Notes: a model not told the origin generated them from the letters alone. Counted from the first letter of the stretch, positions 1 to 6,168 are shown. The stretch is 6,201 nucleotides of DNA from Candidatus Bathyarchaeota archaeon (GCA_030641425.1 DAOWHM010000024.1:1-6201), one strand, 5' to 3'. Numbers and translations: made by a program.

Positions 1-54
1 ATAGTCACATCCAAGCTAGAAGATAAAAAAATAGATGAATTGCGGATAAAGTGA
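1..54 (+). CDS. Possible C-terminal tail of an upstream gene (partial)
   Basis: Frame 1 is open from the left edge for 17 codons, reading a charged, Lys/Glu/Asp-rich tail (IVTSKLEDKKIDELRIK) that ends at TGA 52-54. The other two + frames meet stops earlier. It is followed by non-coding-looking sequence with a T-rich tract near 103-107, as expected downstream of a gene. No start, domain or family can be seen, and an open frame this short can arise by chance. The family is not recognisable. Confidence 0.3.
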   Translation: MVTSKLEDKKIDELRIK

Positions 55-94
55 ACCCTTCCAGCGAGTAATAAGGTTAGACAACTAAGCCCAT

Positions 95-123
95 AGAACT
101 TATTTTTCAAGCCTCAAAGTTCT
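95..123 (+). terminator. Hairpin plus T tract, possible terminator of the upstream gene
   Basis: AGAACTT (95-101) and AAGTTCT (117-123) are perfect 7-bp inverted arms around a 15-nt loop. The loop carries a run of five T (103-107). Archaeal RNA polymerase terminates mainly on U-tracts, so the T run may be the working part and the dyad may be incidental. It lies about 40 bp after the possible upstream stop codon. An alternative is that it belongs to the leader of the next gene. Confidence 0.3.
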
Positions 124-154
124 CTTCAAATTTAAGCTTAATGAGGCAAACAGG

Positions 155-200
155 TAAGACTTATCATCAGCGTTGATTAAGTAAGTTGTAATAAGTCTTA
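155..200 (+). promoter_or_regulatory. Perfect 10-bp inverted repeat with an alternative inner hairpin, upstream of the small gene
   Basis: TAAGACTTAT (155-164) and ATAAGTCTTA (191-200) are exact reverse complements separated by 26 nt. The left arm can also pair with an inner segment: ACTTATCA (159-166) against TGATTAAGT (174-182), with one bulged T. The two pairings compete for the same left arm. The element ends 14 nt before the GGTGA ribosome-binding site of the downstream gene. It could be a DNA operator or a structured leader RNA; the sequence does not decide between them. Confidence 0.4.
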
Positions 201-214
201 ATGTAGACAATGAA

Positions 215-219
215 GGTGA
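215..219 (+). promoter_or_regulatory. Ribosome-binding site that decides the start at 225
   Basis: GGTGA, a common archaeal Shine-Dalgarno form, ends 5 nt before ATG 225. It lies inside the coding region if the upstream ATG 210 were used, and ATG 210 has no comparable site. This favours the shorter protein. Confidence 0.55.
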
Positions 220-224
220 AGTTT

Positions 225-743
225 ATGGGATATAACCAATGGTGGAAGATGTTGGAGAGTCTCATAACAGAGCTTCGAAAGAAACATGTTTCAATTTCTT
301 CAGATGTCATGACTTCGTTGCGATCAGCAAAAACGATGATTAGCGTGTATCAATCGGATACATCCTGCGTTGATTCAATACCAACAATAGAGAATGATTT
401 GATGAAGGTCGAATCTGATCTGATAAACTTGGCAAAGGAGAAGGTTGAGTCGAAGTTTGTTGAGCAGTGGCTTGTAAAGCTGGAGAAGGCGAGAAGGGAA
501 GCAGAGTCGAAGACTGAGCCCTCCTCTCGTTTTGTCTCAGGTGTTCCAAAGAGTAAGCACTGGATAAGAGTTCTACCATCTGACGAAATTCTACGAGAAG
601 ACATAGAGGAGCTAAGCAGCCAAATGGGCCTTTCAATTAGAATGGGAAAGAATGGCTACATCTTGGTATATGGTGACGAAGTGAAGGTTAAAGCCTTAGT
701 TAAAAAGATGGCAGAAAGATGTCGAGGAACAATGAAAAAATAG
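225..743 (+). CDS. Conserved archaeal protein of unknown function, DUF2096-like
   Basis: This encodes a soluble protein of 172 residues with no signal peptide or membrane segment. I chose ATG 225 because GGTGA (215-219) lies 5 nt upstream; the in-frame ATG 210 adds five residues but has no ribosome-binding site. Numbered from ATG 225, the N-terminal half looks helical, with an opening GYNQWWKMLESLITELRKK and then SLRSAKTMISVY. This pattern resembles what I recall of archaeal DUF2096 proteins. A charged Lys/Glu/Arg-rich helix and a short linker lead to a compact C-terminal region, from about residue 115, with predicted beta-alpha-beta-alpha order (WIRVLP, then EDIEELSSQMGL, then SIRMGKNGYILVYGD, then VKALVKKMAER). 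That order would suit a small nucleic-acid or protein-binding fold. No catalytic motif is visible. The family name is from memory and tentative; the function is unknown. It lies 122 bp upstream of smc in the same direction, but intervening hairpin and promoter-like sequence suggest separate transcription. Confidence 0.8.
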   Translation: MGYNQWWKMLESLITELRKKHVSISSDVMTSLRSAKTMISVYQSDTSCVDSIPTIENDLMKVESDLINLAKEKVESKFVEQWLVKLEKARREAESKTEPSSRFVSGVPKSKHWIRVLPSDEILREDIEELSSQMGLSIRMGKNGYILVYGDEVKVKALVKKMAERCRGTMKK

Positions 744-744
744 A

Positions 745-774
745 CTGGTCTGTCTAAAAAACTGCAGAGACCAG
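745..774 (+). terminator. Hairpin immediately after the small gene's stop codon
   Basis: CTGGTCT (745-751) and AGACCAG (768-774) form a perfect 7-bp stem with a 16-nt loop, starting two bases after the TAG stop (741-743). It marks the 3' end of the upstream gene and may stabilise or terminate its transcript. There is no T run directly after the stem, so it is not a classical bacterial-type terminator; a few T-rich bases follow only at 780-786. Confidence 0.35.
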
Positions 775-777
775 ACG

Positions 778-808
778 AATTTATTTATAGAAGAATTCTA
801 TAGAAGAG
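778..808 (+). promoter_or_regulatory. Candidate smc promoter: TATA-like box within a dyad and direct repeat
   Basis: The AT-rich TTTATTTATA (780-789) resembles an archaeal TATA box. Start sites usually fall about 25 bp downstream of the box, so transcription would begin near 805-815 and give a leader of about 50-60 nt before the smc ATG at 866. The box overlaps a 7-3-7 perfect dyad, TATAGAA (786-792) and TTCTATA (796-802). It also overlaps a 9-bp direct repeat, TATAGAAGA, at 786-794 and 799-807. Repeats over a TATA box are a common layout for archaeal operators, which is an inference here. Confidence 0.4.
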
Positions 809-859
809 GTTATCAGCCCCGTAGACTGTCAGGGGCCCGGAGAACCGCGGAGCGGCCTC
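806..859 (+). promoter_or_regulatory. GC-rich leader that can fold as a three-way junction, upstream of smc
   Basis: Within an otherwise AT-rich gap this stretch is strongly GC-rich and holds nested complementary segments: GAGG (806-809) with CCTC (856-859), GCCCC (816-820) with GGGGC (832-836), and CCGC (845-848) with GCGG (852-855). Drawn together, these make a closing stem and two hairpins, with the second hairpin abutting the closing stem. The structure ends 6 nt before the smc ATG, where no good Shine-Dalgarno site is seen. It may control smc translation. The stems are short, and this is a hand-drawn fold without any energy or covariation test. Confidence 0.3.
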
Positions 860-865
860 AGAGAA

Positions 866-3800
866 ATGCCCTACATCAAAAAGGTAGAATTAAGAAATTT
901 CAAATCTTTTGGTTCAAAAACAGTAAGCGTCACGATAGACAGGGGCTTCACCGTCATAACCGGACCCAATGGCAGCGGGAAAACCAATATTGTTGACGCT
1001 ATCCTCTTCGTTCTAGGAGAACTAAGCGCTCGCAGAATGCGAGCTGTAAACTTGCCTAAACTCATATTCCATGGCTCACCCGATGCGGGATTAGGGAAAG
1101 CCAAATCAGCAAAAGTAGTCCTTCAGTTTGACAACAGAGATGGCCGAATTCCCATAGACACAAACACAGTAACAATATCGAGAGAAGTCTTCAGAAATGG
1201 ACAATGCGTTTATCGACTGAATGGAAGAAGAATTTCAAGAAGTAACATCCAGAACATGGTCTCAATAGCAGGCATCACATCAACAAGCCACAATATCATC
1301 CTGCAAGGCACAATCACCCGGATGACTGACATTTCATCTAACGACAGACGAAAAATCATCGAAAACATGATCGGCATAGGACAGTACGACTCCGAGAAAG
1401 CTGAAGCCGAGGAAAAACTGCGAACCGCTGAAATCTCCATCCGTACAGCAATGGGAAGAATCGACGAAGTACAGAAACGACAAGACGATCTTGAAAGAGA
1501 GAGAAACGAACTGCTTCGATACAACTTCATACAAAACGAGATAAAACGATTTGAAACAATAAAACTCTCTCACCAAATCATAATTACCAAAAGCAAAGCG
1601 TCTGAAATCTCTACCACATTCGAAGAAGCTGAAAAGAAACATGAGAAATCACGGCAGATTCGAGATAGAATGCGAGGGCATCGCCATTCAATTGAAAATG
1701 AATGGAGAAAACTCAGCTCAGACATGGTTGAGGAAGGCAGCACAAAAGTTTTAGAGGTTCAAATAAAAATAGGCGACCTCAAATCACGATTAACAGAACT
1801 TTCTACAAAGATTGGAGCTGGATCATCAACCCTGGAAGGACTGAAAAGAGTTAGTGAAAACCACACGCAACAACTGGTTTCAATGAAAAATGAAATTAGC
1901 GAAAATCGAAAACGAATGCGAACTCTCAAACCACAACGAGAACGTCTGCTCAAAGAAATTGAAACCAAACAAACTGAACACAACACCTTCGCCAAAGAAA
2001 CGACGCAACTGTGGGAAAACATCGGCGAAAACAGCAAGGGAATTCGAGAAACAGGACAACACCTCGACAACCTCTATCAAGAACTCACAAATTTAAGATC
2101 CGAATACGCCAGCAGGCAAACATCAATAAGAATTCTACAACATAAACTAAGTGAACTCAAGAACCGCAAAGAACGATTCACCAATAATCTTGCAGATCTA
2201 GAGAAATCCAATTCTGATCTTCAAGAGGTGCAAAAACAACAGAAAGCCCAACTGAAAAGCTTGGAGAAAGCCTTAGAACGAAGAATCTTGCAGAAAGAAG
2301 GAGTTGAACACGAGATCGACGAAGCTGGTAGAATTGCGGGAACAGCACGTGAAGCGGTCGTGGAATTTGCGACCCAAAGGGAGCTCGCGGAGACCGTTGC
2401 TGCAGAGGAGAACGCTCTGACAAACATTGAGGAACTAAGCGAGCTCGGAGTAATCTCTGGTGTCTATGGACGTCTCAAGAACCTGATAAAGATAGACCAA
2501 AACTACAACAATGCAATCACTGCAGCTGGAGCAGGTTGGCTAGATGCATTGGTTGTGAAGGACTTCGATGCCGCATTCACCTGCACAGAAACGCTGAGAC
2601 GCCTTAAACTCGGAAGAATCAAAATCATACCAATAGAGGGGCTAACAAAAAAAGCCTTGAACCCCTCTAAGATGAGGAATGTAGAGGGATCAGCAACAGC
2701 CTTCGTAAAATGCTCAAGAGAATACGAAAAAGCAGTTGATTTCGTTTTCGGCGACACACTAGTAGCTCGGAATGATAAAGCAGCCTTGACCATTAGCAAA
2801 AAAGGGTTTAGAAGTGTAACAGTAGATGGAGACATCTACGAAGCTGGAGGAGGATTAGAGAGCGGTTATTTCCGTTTACCAATAGACTTCTCCACAATAA
2901 TCCCTAACGAAAAAGCAATCAAAAATTTAGACGAGGCAGTAAGAGCTCTCCAAGACCATCTGACAAAGAAAGGGAAGGACATCTCTCTTATAGAGGATGA
3001 GATAGACCGAACAAGAGGTGAAATGACGCGGCTATCCGAAGCTATAGTCACCCTTGATGTTGAAATAGCAAGAGTGAAGAGGAGCAACAAAGTTGCTAAG
3101 CGGAACATACGCCGAATTGCCTTCTACGTAAAGGGTGTCGAAACAAAGTTGGAAAGGGAACGGACGGAGATTGCCCTCCAACGTGCAAATCGCCGTGCAG
3201 CTCGAAAGAAGATGCAGGAACTGCGTCGTAAATTAGCCGAGTTGAGACGAAAAACCGATCCCACACACATTCAAGAGCTTGAAATTCAAAGAGACAAACT
3301 AGCTGAAAGCATAATCTCCCTCAGACAAAACCTTGGCACAGTCGAAACTGAGATGTCAATATTACAGTCGAAATACGACAACGTGTTAAAGACAGGTTAT
3401 AAGAATGTAAGAGTTCAACAACGGAAAGTGGAAAAACAACTGGCAGTAGTGGAAAGAGAAGTTAACGAAGCTTTTCAAGAGAAAGAGGGGTTAAGAGAAG
3501 AACTCATCGAGCTTGAAAAGAATCGAGAGGAACTATCTCAAACAGTCCTAAGCGCAAGAAAAGAAGCGAAGAGATTCATAGCTCAGATCGACGATATCGA
3601 CAAAGAACTCAGAAAGGTAGATGCTGAATGTGAACGTGCGGGCCAACTCCAAAACCAACTACAGCTCTCACTACAGACCACTCAGCTAAAGTTAGACAAT
3701 TTCAGACGAGAAATGAGAGATCTAGGGTATGAGAAGCCAATTGAAACGACTCCCAAACAACTTGAAGAAGCTGAAACTTCCCTCAGAATGATGAAATTCG

Positions 3801-4423
3801 AACTCGACCGGATAGGCGCAGTAAACCAACTTGCTCTAACCCACTACGCTGAACAAGCCTCACGCTACAAAGAGCTATCATTGCGTATGAATGAACTGGA
3901 ACGCGAAAAACAAGCAATAATAAGCTTCATGGATGAAGTTGAACGCAAAAAACGCACCGTGTTCTTAGATGCTTTTGAAAAGATTAACCAGAACTTAGAC
4001 AAGTACTTCCTTAAAGTTACAGGTGGTGGTCACGCCGAGCTGAAGGTGGAAAACCCCGAAGAACCTTTCAATGGGGGGATCGACATGCTAGTGCAGTTCC
4101 CAAACAAACCATCCATACTTGTCAACGGGGCTAGTGGAGGAGAACGATCAATTTCCGCTATTGCATTCCTATTCGCAATACAAGAATTCACACCAGCCTC
4201 ATTCTACATCCTAGACGAAATCGACGCTCACCTAGACGCCTTCCACGTCTTAAAACTCGGGGAACTTCTACTAGAAGAAGCAAAAAGAGCCCACACACAA
4301 TTCATAGTAATCACATTAAAGCCTGAAATGGTCAACAAAGCTCAAAAAGTCTACGGAGTCTATGAACGCAATGGAGTCTCCCACGTAGTTTCCACCATAT
4401 TTACAGAGGCCAAACTCAATTGA
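866..4423 (+). CDS. smc: Chromosome segregation ATPase SMC
   Basis: SMC is the ATPase of the prokaryotic condensin; the dimer embraces DNA and compacts and organises the chromosome together with ScpA and ScpB. The 1185 residues match the usual family length (about 1170-1190). The N-terminal head has NFKSF near residue 11, Walker A GPNGSGKTN (33-41), Q-loop Gln147 in ILQG, and IGIGQYD (169-175). A first coiled-coil arm runs from about 178 to 520. The hinge spans about 528-668, from GVISGVYGRL through YNNAITAAGAGWL (547-559) to a Gly-rich end (661-667). The return arm reaches about 975, then come IGAVNQ (983-988), VTGGG (1051-1055), signature ASGGE (1089-1093) and Walker B FYILDEID with D-loop AHLD (1113-1124). 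All ATPase elements are present, so it should be active. The signature begins with Ala where most SMCs have Leu. ATG 866 is the only plausible start, since upstream in-frame codons meet TAG at 788-790 without another start; its ribosome-binding site is weak. Confidence 0.98.
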   Translation: MPYIKKVELRNFKSFGSKTVSVTIDRGFTVITGPNGSGKTNIVDAILFVLGELSARRMRAVNLPKLIFHGSPDAGLGKAKSAKVVLQFDNRDGRIPIDTNTVTISREVFRNGQCVYRLNGRRISRSNIQNMVSIAGITSTSHNIILQGTITRMTDISSNDRRKIIENMIGIGQYDSEKAEAEEKLRTAEISIRTAMGRIDEVQKRQDDLERERNELLRYNFIQNEIKRFETIKLSHQIIITKSKASEISTTFEEAEKKHEKSRQIRDRMRGHRHSIENEWRKLSSDMVEEGSTKVLEVQIKIGDLKSRLTELSTKIGAGSSTLEGLKRVSENHTQQLVSMKNEISENRKRMRTLKPQRERLLKEIETKQTEHNTFAKETTQLWENIGENSKGIRETGQHLDNLYQELTNLRSEYASRQTSIRILQHKLSELKNRKERFTNNLADLEKSNSDLQEVQKQQKAQLKSLEKALERRILQKEGVEHEIDEAGRIAGTAREAVVEFATQRELAETVAAEENALTNIEELSELGVISGVYGRLKNLIKIDQNYNNAITAAGAGWLDALVVKDFDAAFTCTETLRRLKLGRIKIIPIEGLTKKALNPSKMRNVEGSATAFVKCSREYEKAVDFVFGDTLVARNDKAALTISKKGFRSVTVDGDIYEAGGGLESGYFRLPIDFSTIIPNEKAIKNLDEAVRALQDHLTKKGKDISLIEDEIDRTRGEMTRLSEAIVTLDVEIARVKRSNKVAKRNIRRIAFYVKGVETKLERERTEIALQRANRRAARKKMQELRRKLAELRRKTDPTHIQELEIQRDKLAESIISLRQNLGTVETEMSILQSKYDNVLKTGYKNVRVQQRKVEKQLAVVEREVNEAFQEKEGLREELIELEKNREELSQTVLSARKEAKRFIAQIDDIDKELRKVDAECERAGQLQNQLQLSLQTTQLKLDNFRREMRDLGYEKPIETTPKQLEEAETSLRMMKFELDRIGAVNQLALTHYAEQASRYKELSLRMNELEREKQAIISFMDEVERKKRTVFLDAFEKINQNLDKYFLKVTGGGHAELKVENPEEPFNGGIDMLVQFPNKPSILVNGASGGERSISAIAFLFAIQEFTPASFYILDEIDAHLDAFHVLKLGELLLEEAKRAHTQFIVITLKPEMVNKAQKVYGVYERNGVSHVVSTIFTEAKLN
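4406..4409 (+). promoter_or_regulatory. Ribosome-binding site for the scpA TTG start
   Basis: GAGG lies within the last codons of smc, 10 nt before TTG 4420. It supports the non-ATG start and fits translation of scpA by ribosomes finishing smc. Confidence 0.45.
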
Positions 4424-5112
4424 CAACTAAAAAACCATTCTACCTACAACCTCCATGGAACATCCTCTTCGAAATCCACAAACTGGGAAAAGTAAAACCT
4501 TGGAACATCAACATATCTTTCCTCTTGACATCATTCTTAGAACAGATGCAGAAGCAAGGGGATGTTGATTTCCGTGCTTCAGGCGTAGCGTTGGATTCAT
4601 CAGCCTTAATATACCTCATGAAGTCCCAGCTCCTCTTAAAGCTTGAAGAAGCTCCAGCTCCCCCTAAGCTCCCCCCAGAGTTCATCCCACCACTAATCTT
4701 TCTCCCCCTTAGATACGAGCTGACCTCAACCACGATAGAACAACTCCTTGAAGCACTCGACTCCGCTCTGAAAGGCGAGAAAATGCTCCAGTTGAAACCT
4801 CACTTGGACAACATTCTGCCACCTCCAACCGACATAATGCCTCAATTCGACCGTTACTTGGTAGAAATCGAAAGCCTCATGAATTCCATCTATAACGAGA
4901 TGGTTCGCTTTTCTAAAGGAAAACCATTCTTCAGATTCTCTGGATTTGTGTCAGGCAAGGACAAAATTGGCACAATTCGCACATTTATCCTCCTTCTCTT
5001 TTTAGCTCAAAACCAGAAGATCTGGCTCTGGCAAGAAGAAGAATTTGGCGAGATCTTCATCTCAACAAGGGGTGACACCGCTTTTGAAGGAAGCATTACA
5101 AACCTTGCCTGA
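4420..5112 (+). CDS. scpA: Segregation and condensation protein A (kleisin ScpA)
   Basis: ScpA is the kleisin that bridges the two SMC heads and recruits ScpB, closing the condensin ring. The 230 residues are in the usual archaeal range. The N-terminal block PPWNILFEIHKLGKVKPW (11-28) is the characteristic SMC-neck-binding region. A Pro-rich linker follows (about 78-97, with PAPPKLPPEFIPP). The C-terminal region from about 145 ends in the winged-helix segment GFVSGKDKIGTIRTFILLLF with WLWQEEEFGEI (about 175-212), which binds the SMC head cap. The start is TTG 4420, overlapping the smc TGA by four bases (TTGA), with GAGG 10 nt upstream. No ATG lies early enough to keep the conserved N-terminus. 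The overlap indicates co-transcription and probable translational coupling with smc. The protein is intact, without frameshift. Identification is firm from motif order and gene context. Confidence 0.95.
   Translation: MTTKKPFYLQPPWNILFEIHKLGKVKPWNINISFLLTSFLEQMQKQGDVDFRASGVALDSSALIYLMKSQLLLKLEEAPAPPKLPPEFIPPLIFLPLRYELTSTTIEQLLEALDSALKGEKMLQLKPHLDNILPPPTDIMPQFDRYLVEIESLMNSIYNEMVRFSKGKPFFRFSGFVSGKDKIGTIRTFILLLFLAQNQKIWLWQEEEFGEIFISTRGDTAFEGSITNLA
5071..5075 (+). promoter_or_regulatory. Ribosome-binding site favouring scpB TTG 5084
   Basis: GGTGA lies inside the end of scpA, 8 nt before TTG 5084. The competing in-frame starts TTG 5045 and GTG 5072 have no site at a suitable distance, and TTG 5105 has only a distant AAGGA. 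This is the main reason for choosing 5084. Confidence 0.45.
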
Positions 5113-5671
5113 GGCAAAACCGTCAGAGCTGGAAAAGCAGCAACAGCGTCTGGCGCTAATTGAATCAGCGCTGTATGTAGCTGGCAGACCTTTAGACATC
5201 AAAACCCTAGCTTCAGTTATAAAAACTCGTTCAAAGGACCTCGTCAGGCAACTAGCACGTACTTTACGACAAGAATATGAAAGTAGGCCCACAAGTTTGG
5301 AGATACTTGAATTAGAAGACTCTCGCTTTGTATTACAGTTGAAGCCTAAGTATTCACCCCGTGTGCAGAGATTGGCTATACGCCCTCTCTTAACGACAGG
5401 TCCACTCAAGACGCTTTCCTATATTGCATACAGACAACCAGTTTCGCAGAAGCATGTTATAGATGTTCGCGGGAACCACGCTTATGGCCATCTGAAACAG
5501 ATAGAGGAGTTGAGGCTTATTAAACGCGAACGCGTAGGTCGCACAAAGATTTTGCGGACAACACCATTCTTTGCGGATTACTTCGGATTGAGCCATGACT
5601 TACGGGGGATGAAACGCCAGTTGAAGAAGATCGGACTTGTTGAACCCGCTTCAAAAGAAGTTGAAGGATGA
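5084..5671 (+). CDS. scpB: Segregation and condensation protein B (ScpB)
   Basis: ScpB dimers bind the middle of the ScpA kleisin and regulate the SMC ATPase. Numbered from TTG 5084, the protein has 195 residues and two tandem winged-helix domains. The first begins at about residue 22 with LALIESALYVAGRPLD and runs through FVLQLKPKYSPRVQ. The second starts at about residue 107 with LKTLSYIAYRQPVSQ, followed by RGNHAYGHLKQIEELRLI, and closes with FFADYFGL. This is the canonical ScpB pattern, including the Arg-Gly turn and the Tyr-Phe-Gly-Leu ending. The N-terminus is uncertain because there is no early in-frame ATG: TTG 5045 (208 residues), GTG 5072, TTG 5084 and TTG 5105 are all possible. I prefer 5084 because of GGTGA at 5071-5075. 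The gene overlaps the end of scpA by 29 bp at the preferred start, implying a shared transcript and coupled translation. Confidence 0.93.
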   Translation: MKEALQTLPEAKPSELEKQQQRLALIESALYVAGRPLDIKTLASVIKTRSKDLVRQLARTLRQEYESRPTSLEILELEDSRFVLQLKPKYSPRVQRLAIRPLLTTGPLKTLSYIAYRQPVSQKHVIDVRGNHAYGHLKQIEELRLIKRERVGRTKILRTTPFFADYFGLSHDLRGMKRQLKKIGLVEPASKEVEG

Positions 5672-5681
5672 AAACGCTAGA

Positions 5682-5689
5682 CTTATATG
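5682..5689 (+). promoter_or_regulatory. TATA-like box, candidate promoter of rps8e
   Basis: CTTATATG lies 11 bp after the scpB stop. A start site about 25 bp downstream would fall near 5710, leaving a short leader of about 20-25 nt before TTG 5734. This would let the ribosomal protein be expressed independently of the condensin operon. Position and sequence fit, but no upstream BRE is obvious. Confidence 0.4.
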
Positions 5690-5721
5690 TCAAACCTCGG
5701 TAGTTTCATCAAATTCCCGAT

Positions 5722-5725
5722 GGAG
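5722..5725 (+). promoter_or_regulatory. Ribosome-binding site for the rps8e TTG start
   Basis: GGAG ends 8 nt before TTG 5734, standard spacing, and fixes the start of S8e at a non-ATG codon. An ATG at 5720 overlaps it but is out of frame. Confidence 0.55.
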
Positions 5726-5733
5726 ATACACTG

Positions 5734-6126
5734 TTGTCTGTTTGGCATGGCAGTTCACACAAAAAGAAGCTAACGGGAGGTCGCAAGAGAGCTAATCGCA
5801 AGAAACGTAAATTCGAACGAGGAGCCTTCCCCACAGAGACAACTCTAGGTAAAAGGAAACTAAAGAAATCTCGAAGACGAGGCGGCAACCAAAAGACTAG
5901 AGCTCTCAGTGAAAGACAAGCAAGCATATCTAATCCATCAAACGGAAAGACAGAAAACGCAGAGATTCTGCGAGTAGTGAGCAACCCAGCCAACATAGAC
6001 TACGATAGACGTCGTGTAATAACCAAGGGAACTATCATAGAGACAAAATTGGGACTCGCCCGTGTGACTTCTCGTCCAGGACAACATGGGTTGATAAACG
6101 CCGTCCAAGTTCCTAAAGAACAGTGA
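5734..6126 (+). CDS. rps8e: Small-subunit ribosomal protein S8e (eS8)
   Basis: S8e is a component of the 30S ribosomal subunit, restricted to archaea and eukaryotes. The 130 residues match the archaeal family length, and the whole family pattern is visible. There is a basic N-terminus SVWHGSSHKKKLTGGR (2-17) and an Arg/Lys-rich block to about residue 29. These are followed by PTETTLGKRK (33-42), RRRGGNQKTRAL (47-58), NPANIDYDRR (84-93), ITKGTIIETKLGLARVTSRP (96-115) and a closing GLINAVQVP. The start is TTG 5734, preceded by GGAG at 5722-5725; the residues right after it match the expected N-terminus, so no ATG is missing upstream. It lies 62 bp after scpB and is followed by a T-rich tract. 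Position suggests co-expression with the condensin genes is possible, but a TATA-like box at 5682-5689 suggests its own promoter. Identification is firm. Confidence 0.97.
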   Translation: MSVWHGSSHKKKLTGGRKRANRKKRKFERGAFPTETTLGKRKLKKSRRRGGNQKTRALSERQASISNPSNGKTENAEILRVVSNPANIDYDRRRVITKGTIIETKLGLARVTSRPGQHGLINAVQVPKEQ

Positions 6127-6148
6127 CCCACACAAGCTCGTCAACTAG

Positions 6149-6157
6149 TTTTTCTCT
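6149..6157 (+). terminator. T-rich tract, likely terminator after rps8e
   Basis: TTTTTCTCT begins 22 bp after the rps8e stop codon. Archaeal transcription commonly ends on such U-rich tracts without needing a stem. No convincing hairpin precedes it. Confidence 0.45.
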
Positions 6158-6168
6158 GCCCACGCAAA

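Noticed and set aside
141..176. Eleven-codon reading frame (ATG 141 to TGA 174-176) in the leader of the small gene
   Set aside because: It is too short to support, has no ribosome-binding site, and overlaps the inverted-repeat region; a leader-peptide role would be pure speculation.
340..636. Minus-strand open frames opposite the small gene
   Set aside because: They are antisense shadows of a clear + strand gene, rich in Ser/Leu/Pro from complementing its codons, with no motifs.
806..859. A tRNA on either strand in the GC-rich stretch before smc
   Set aside because: No T-loop consensus, 7-bp acceptor stem or anticodon arm can be assembled; the stems found do not fit a cloverleaf.
1210..3108. 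Several 66-110-codon frames opposite or overlapping smc
   Set aside because: They mirror the coiled-coil codons and have no recognisable domain or start context; smc is intact in its own frame.
5668..5703. Short frame whose ATG overlaps the scpB stop (ATGA at 5668)
   Set aside because: It encodes only 11 residues, spans the TATA-like box of rps8e, and its possible ribosome-binding site is too close to the ATG.
5720..5773. ATG 14 nt upstream of the rps8e TTG
   Set aside because: It is out of frame with S8e and stops after 17 codons; the conserved S8e N-terminus begins at TTG 5734.
5709..5996. Minus-strand 95-codon frame opposite rps8e
   Set aside because: It is antisense to a universally conserved archaeal ribosomal protein gene and lacks any family resemblance.
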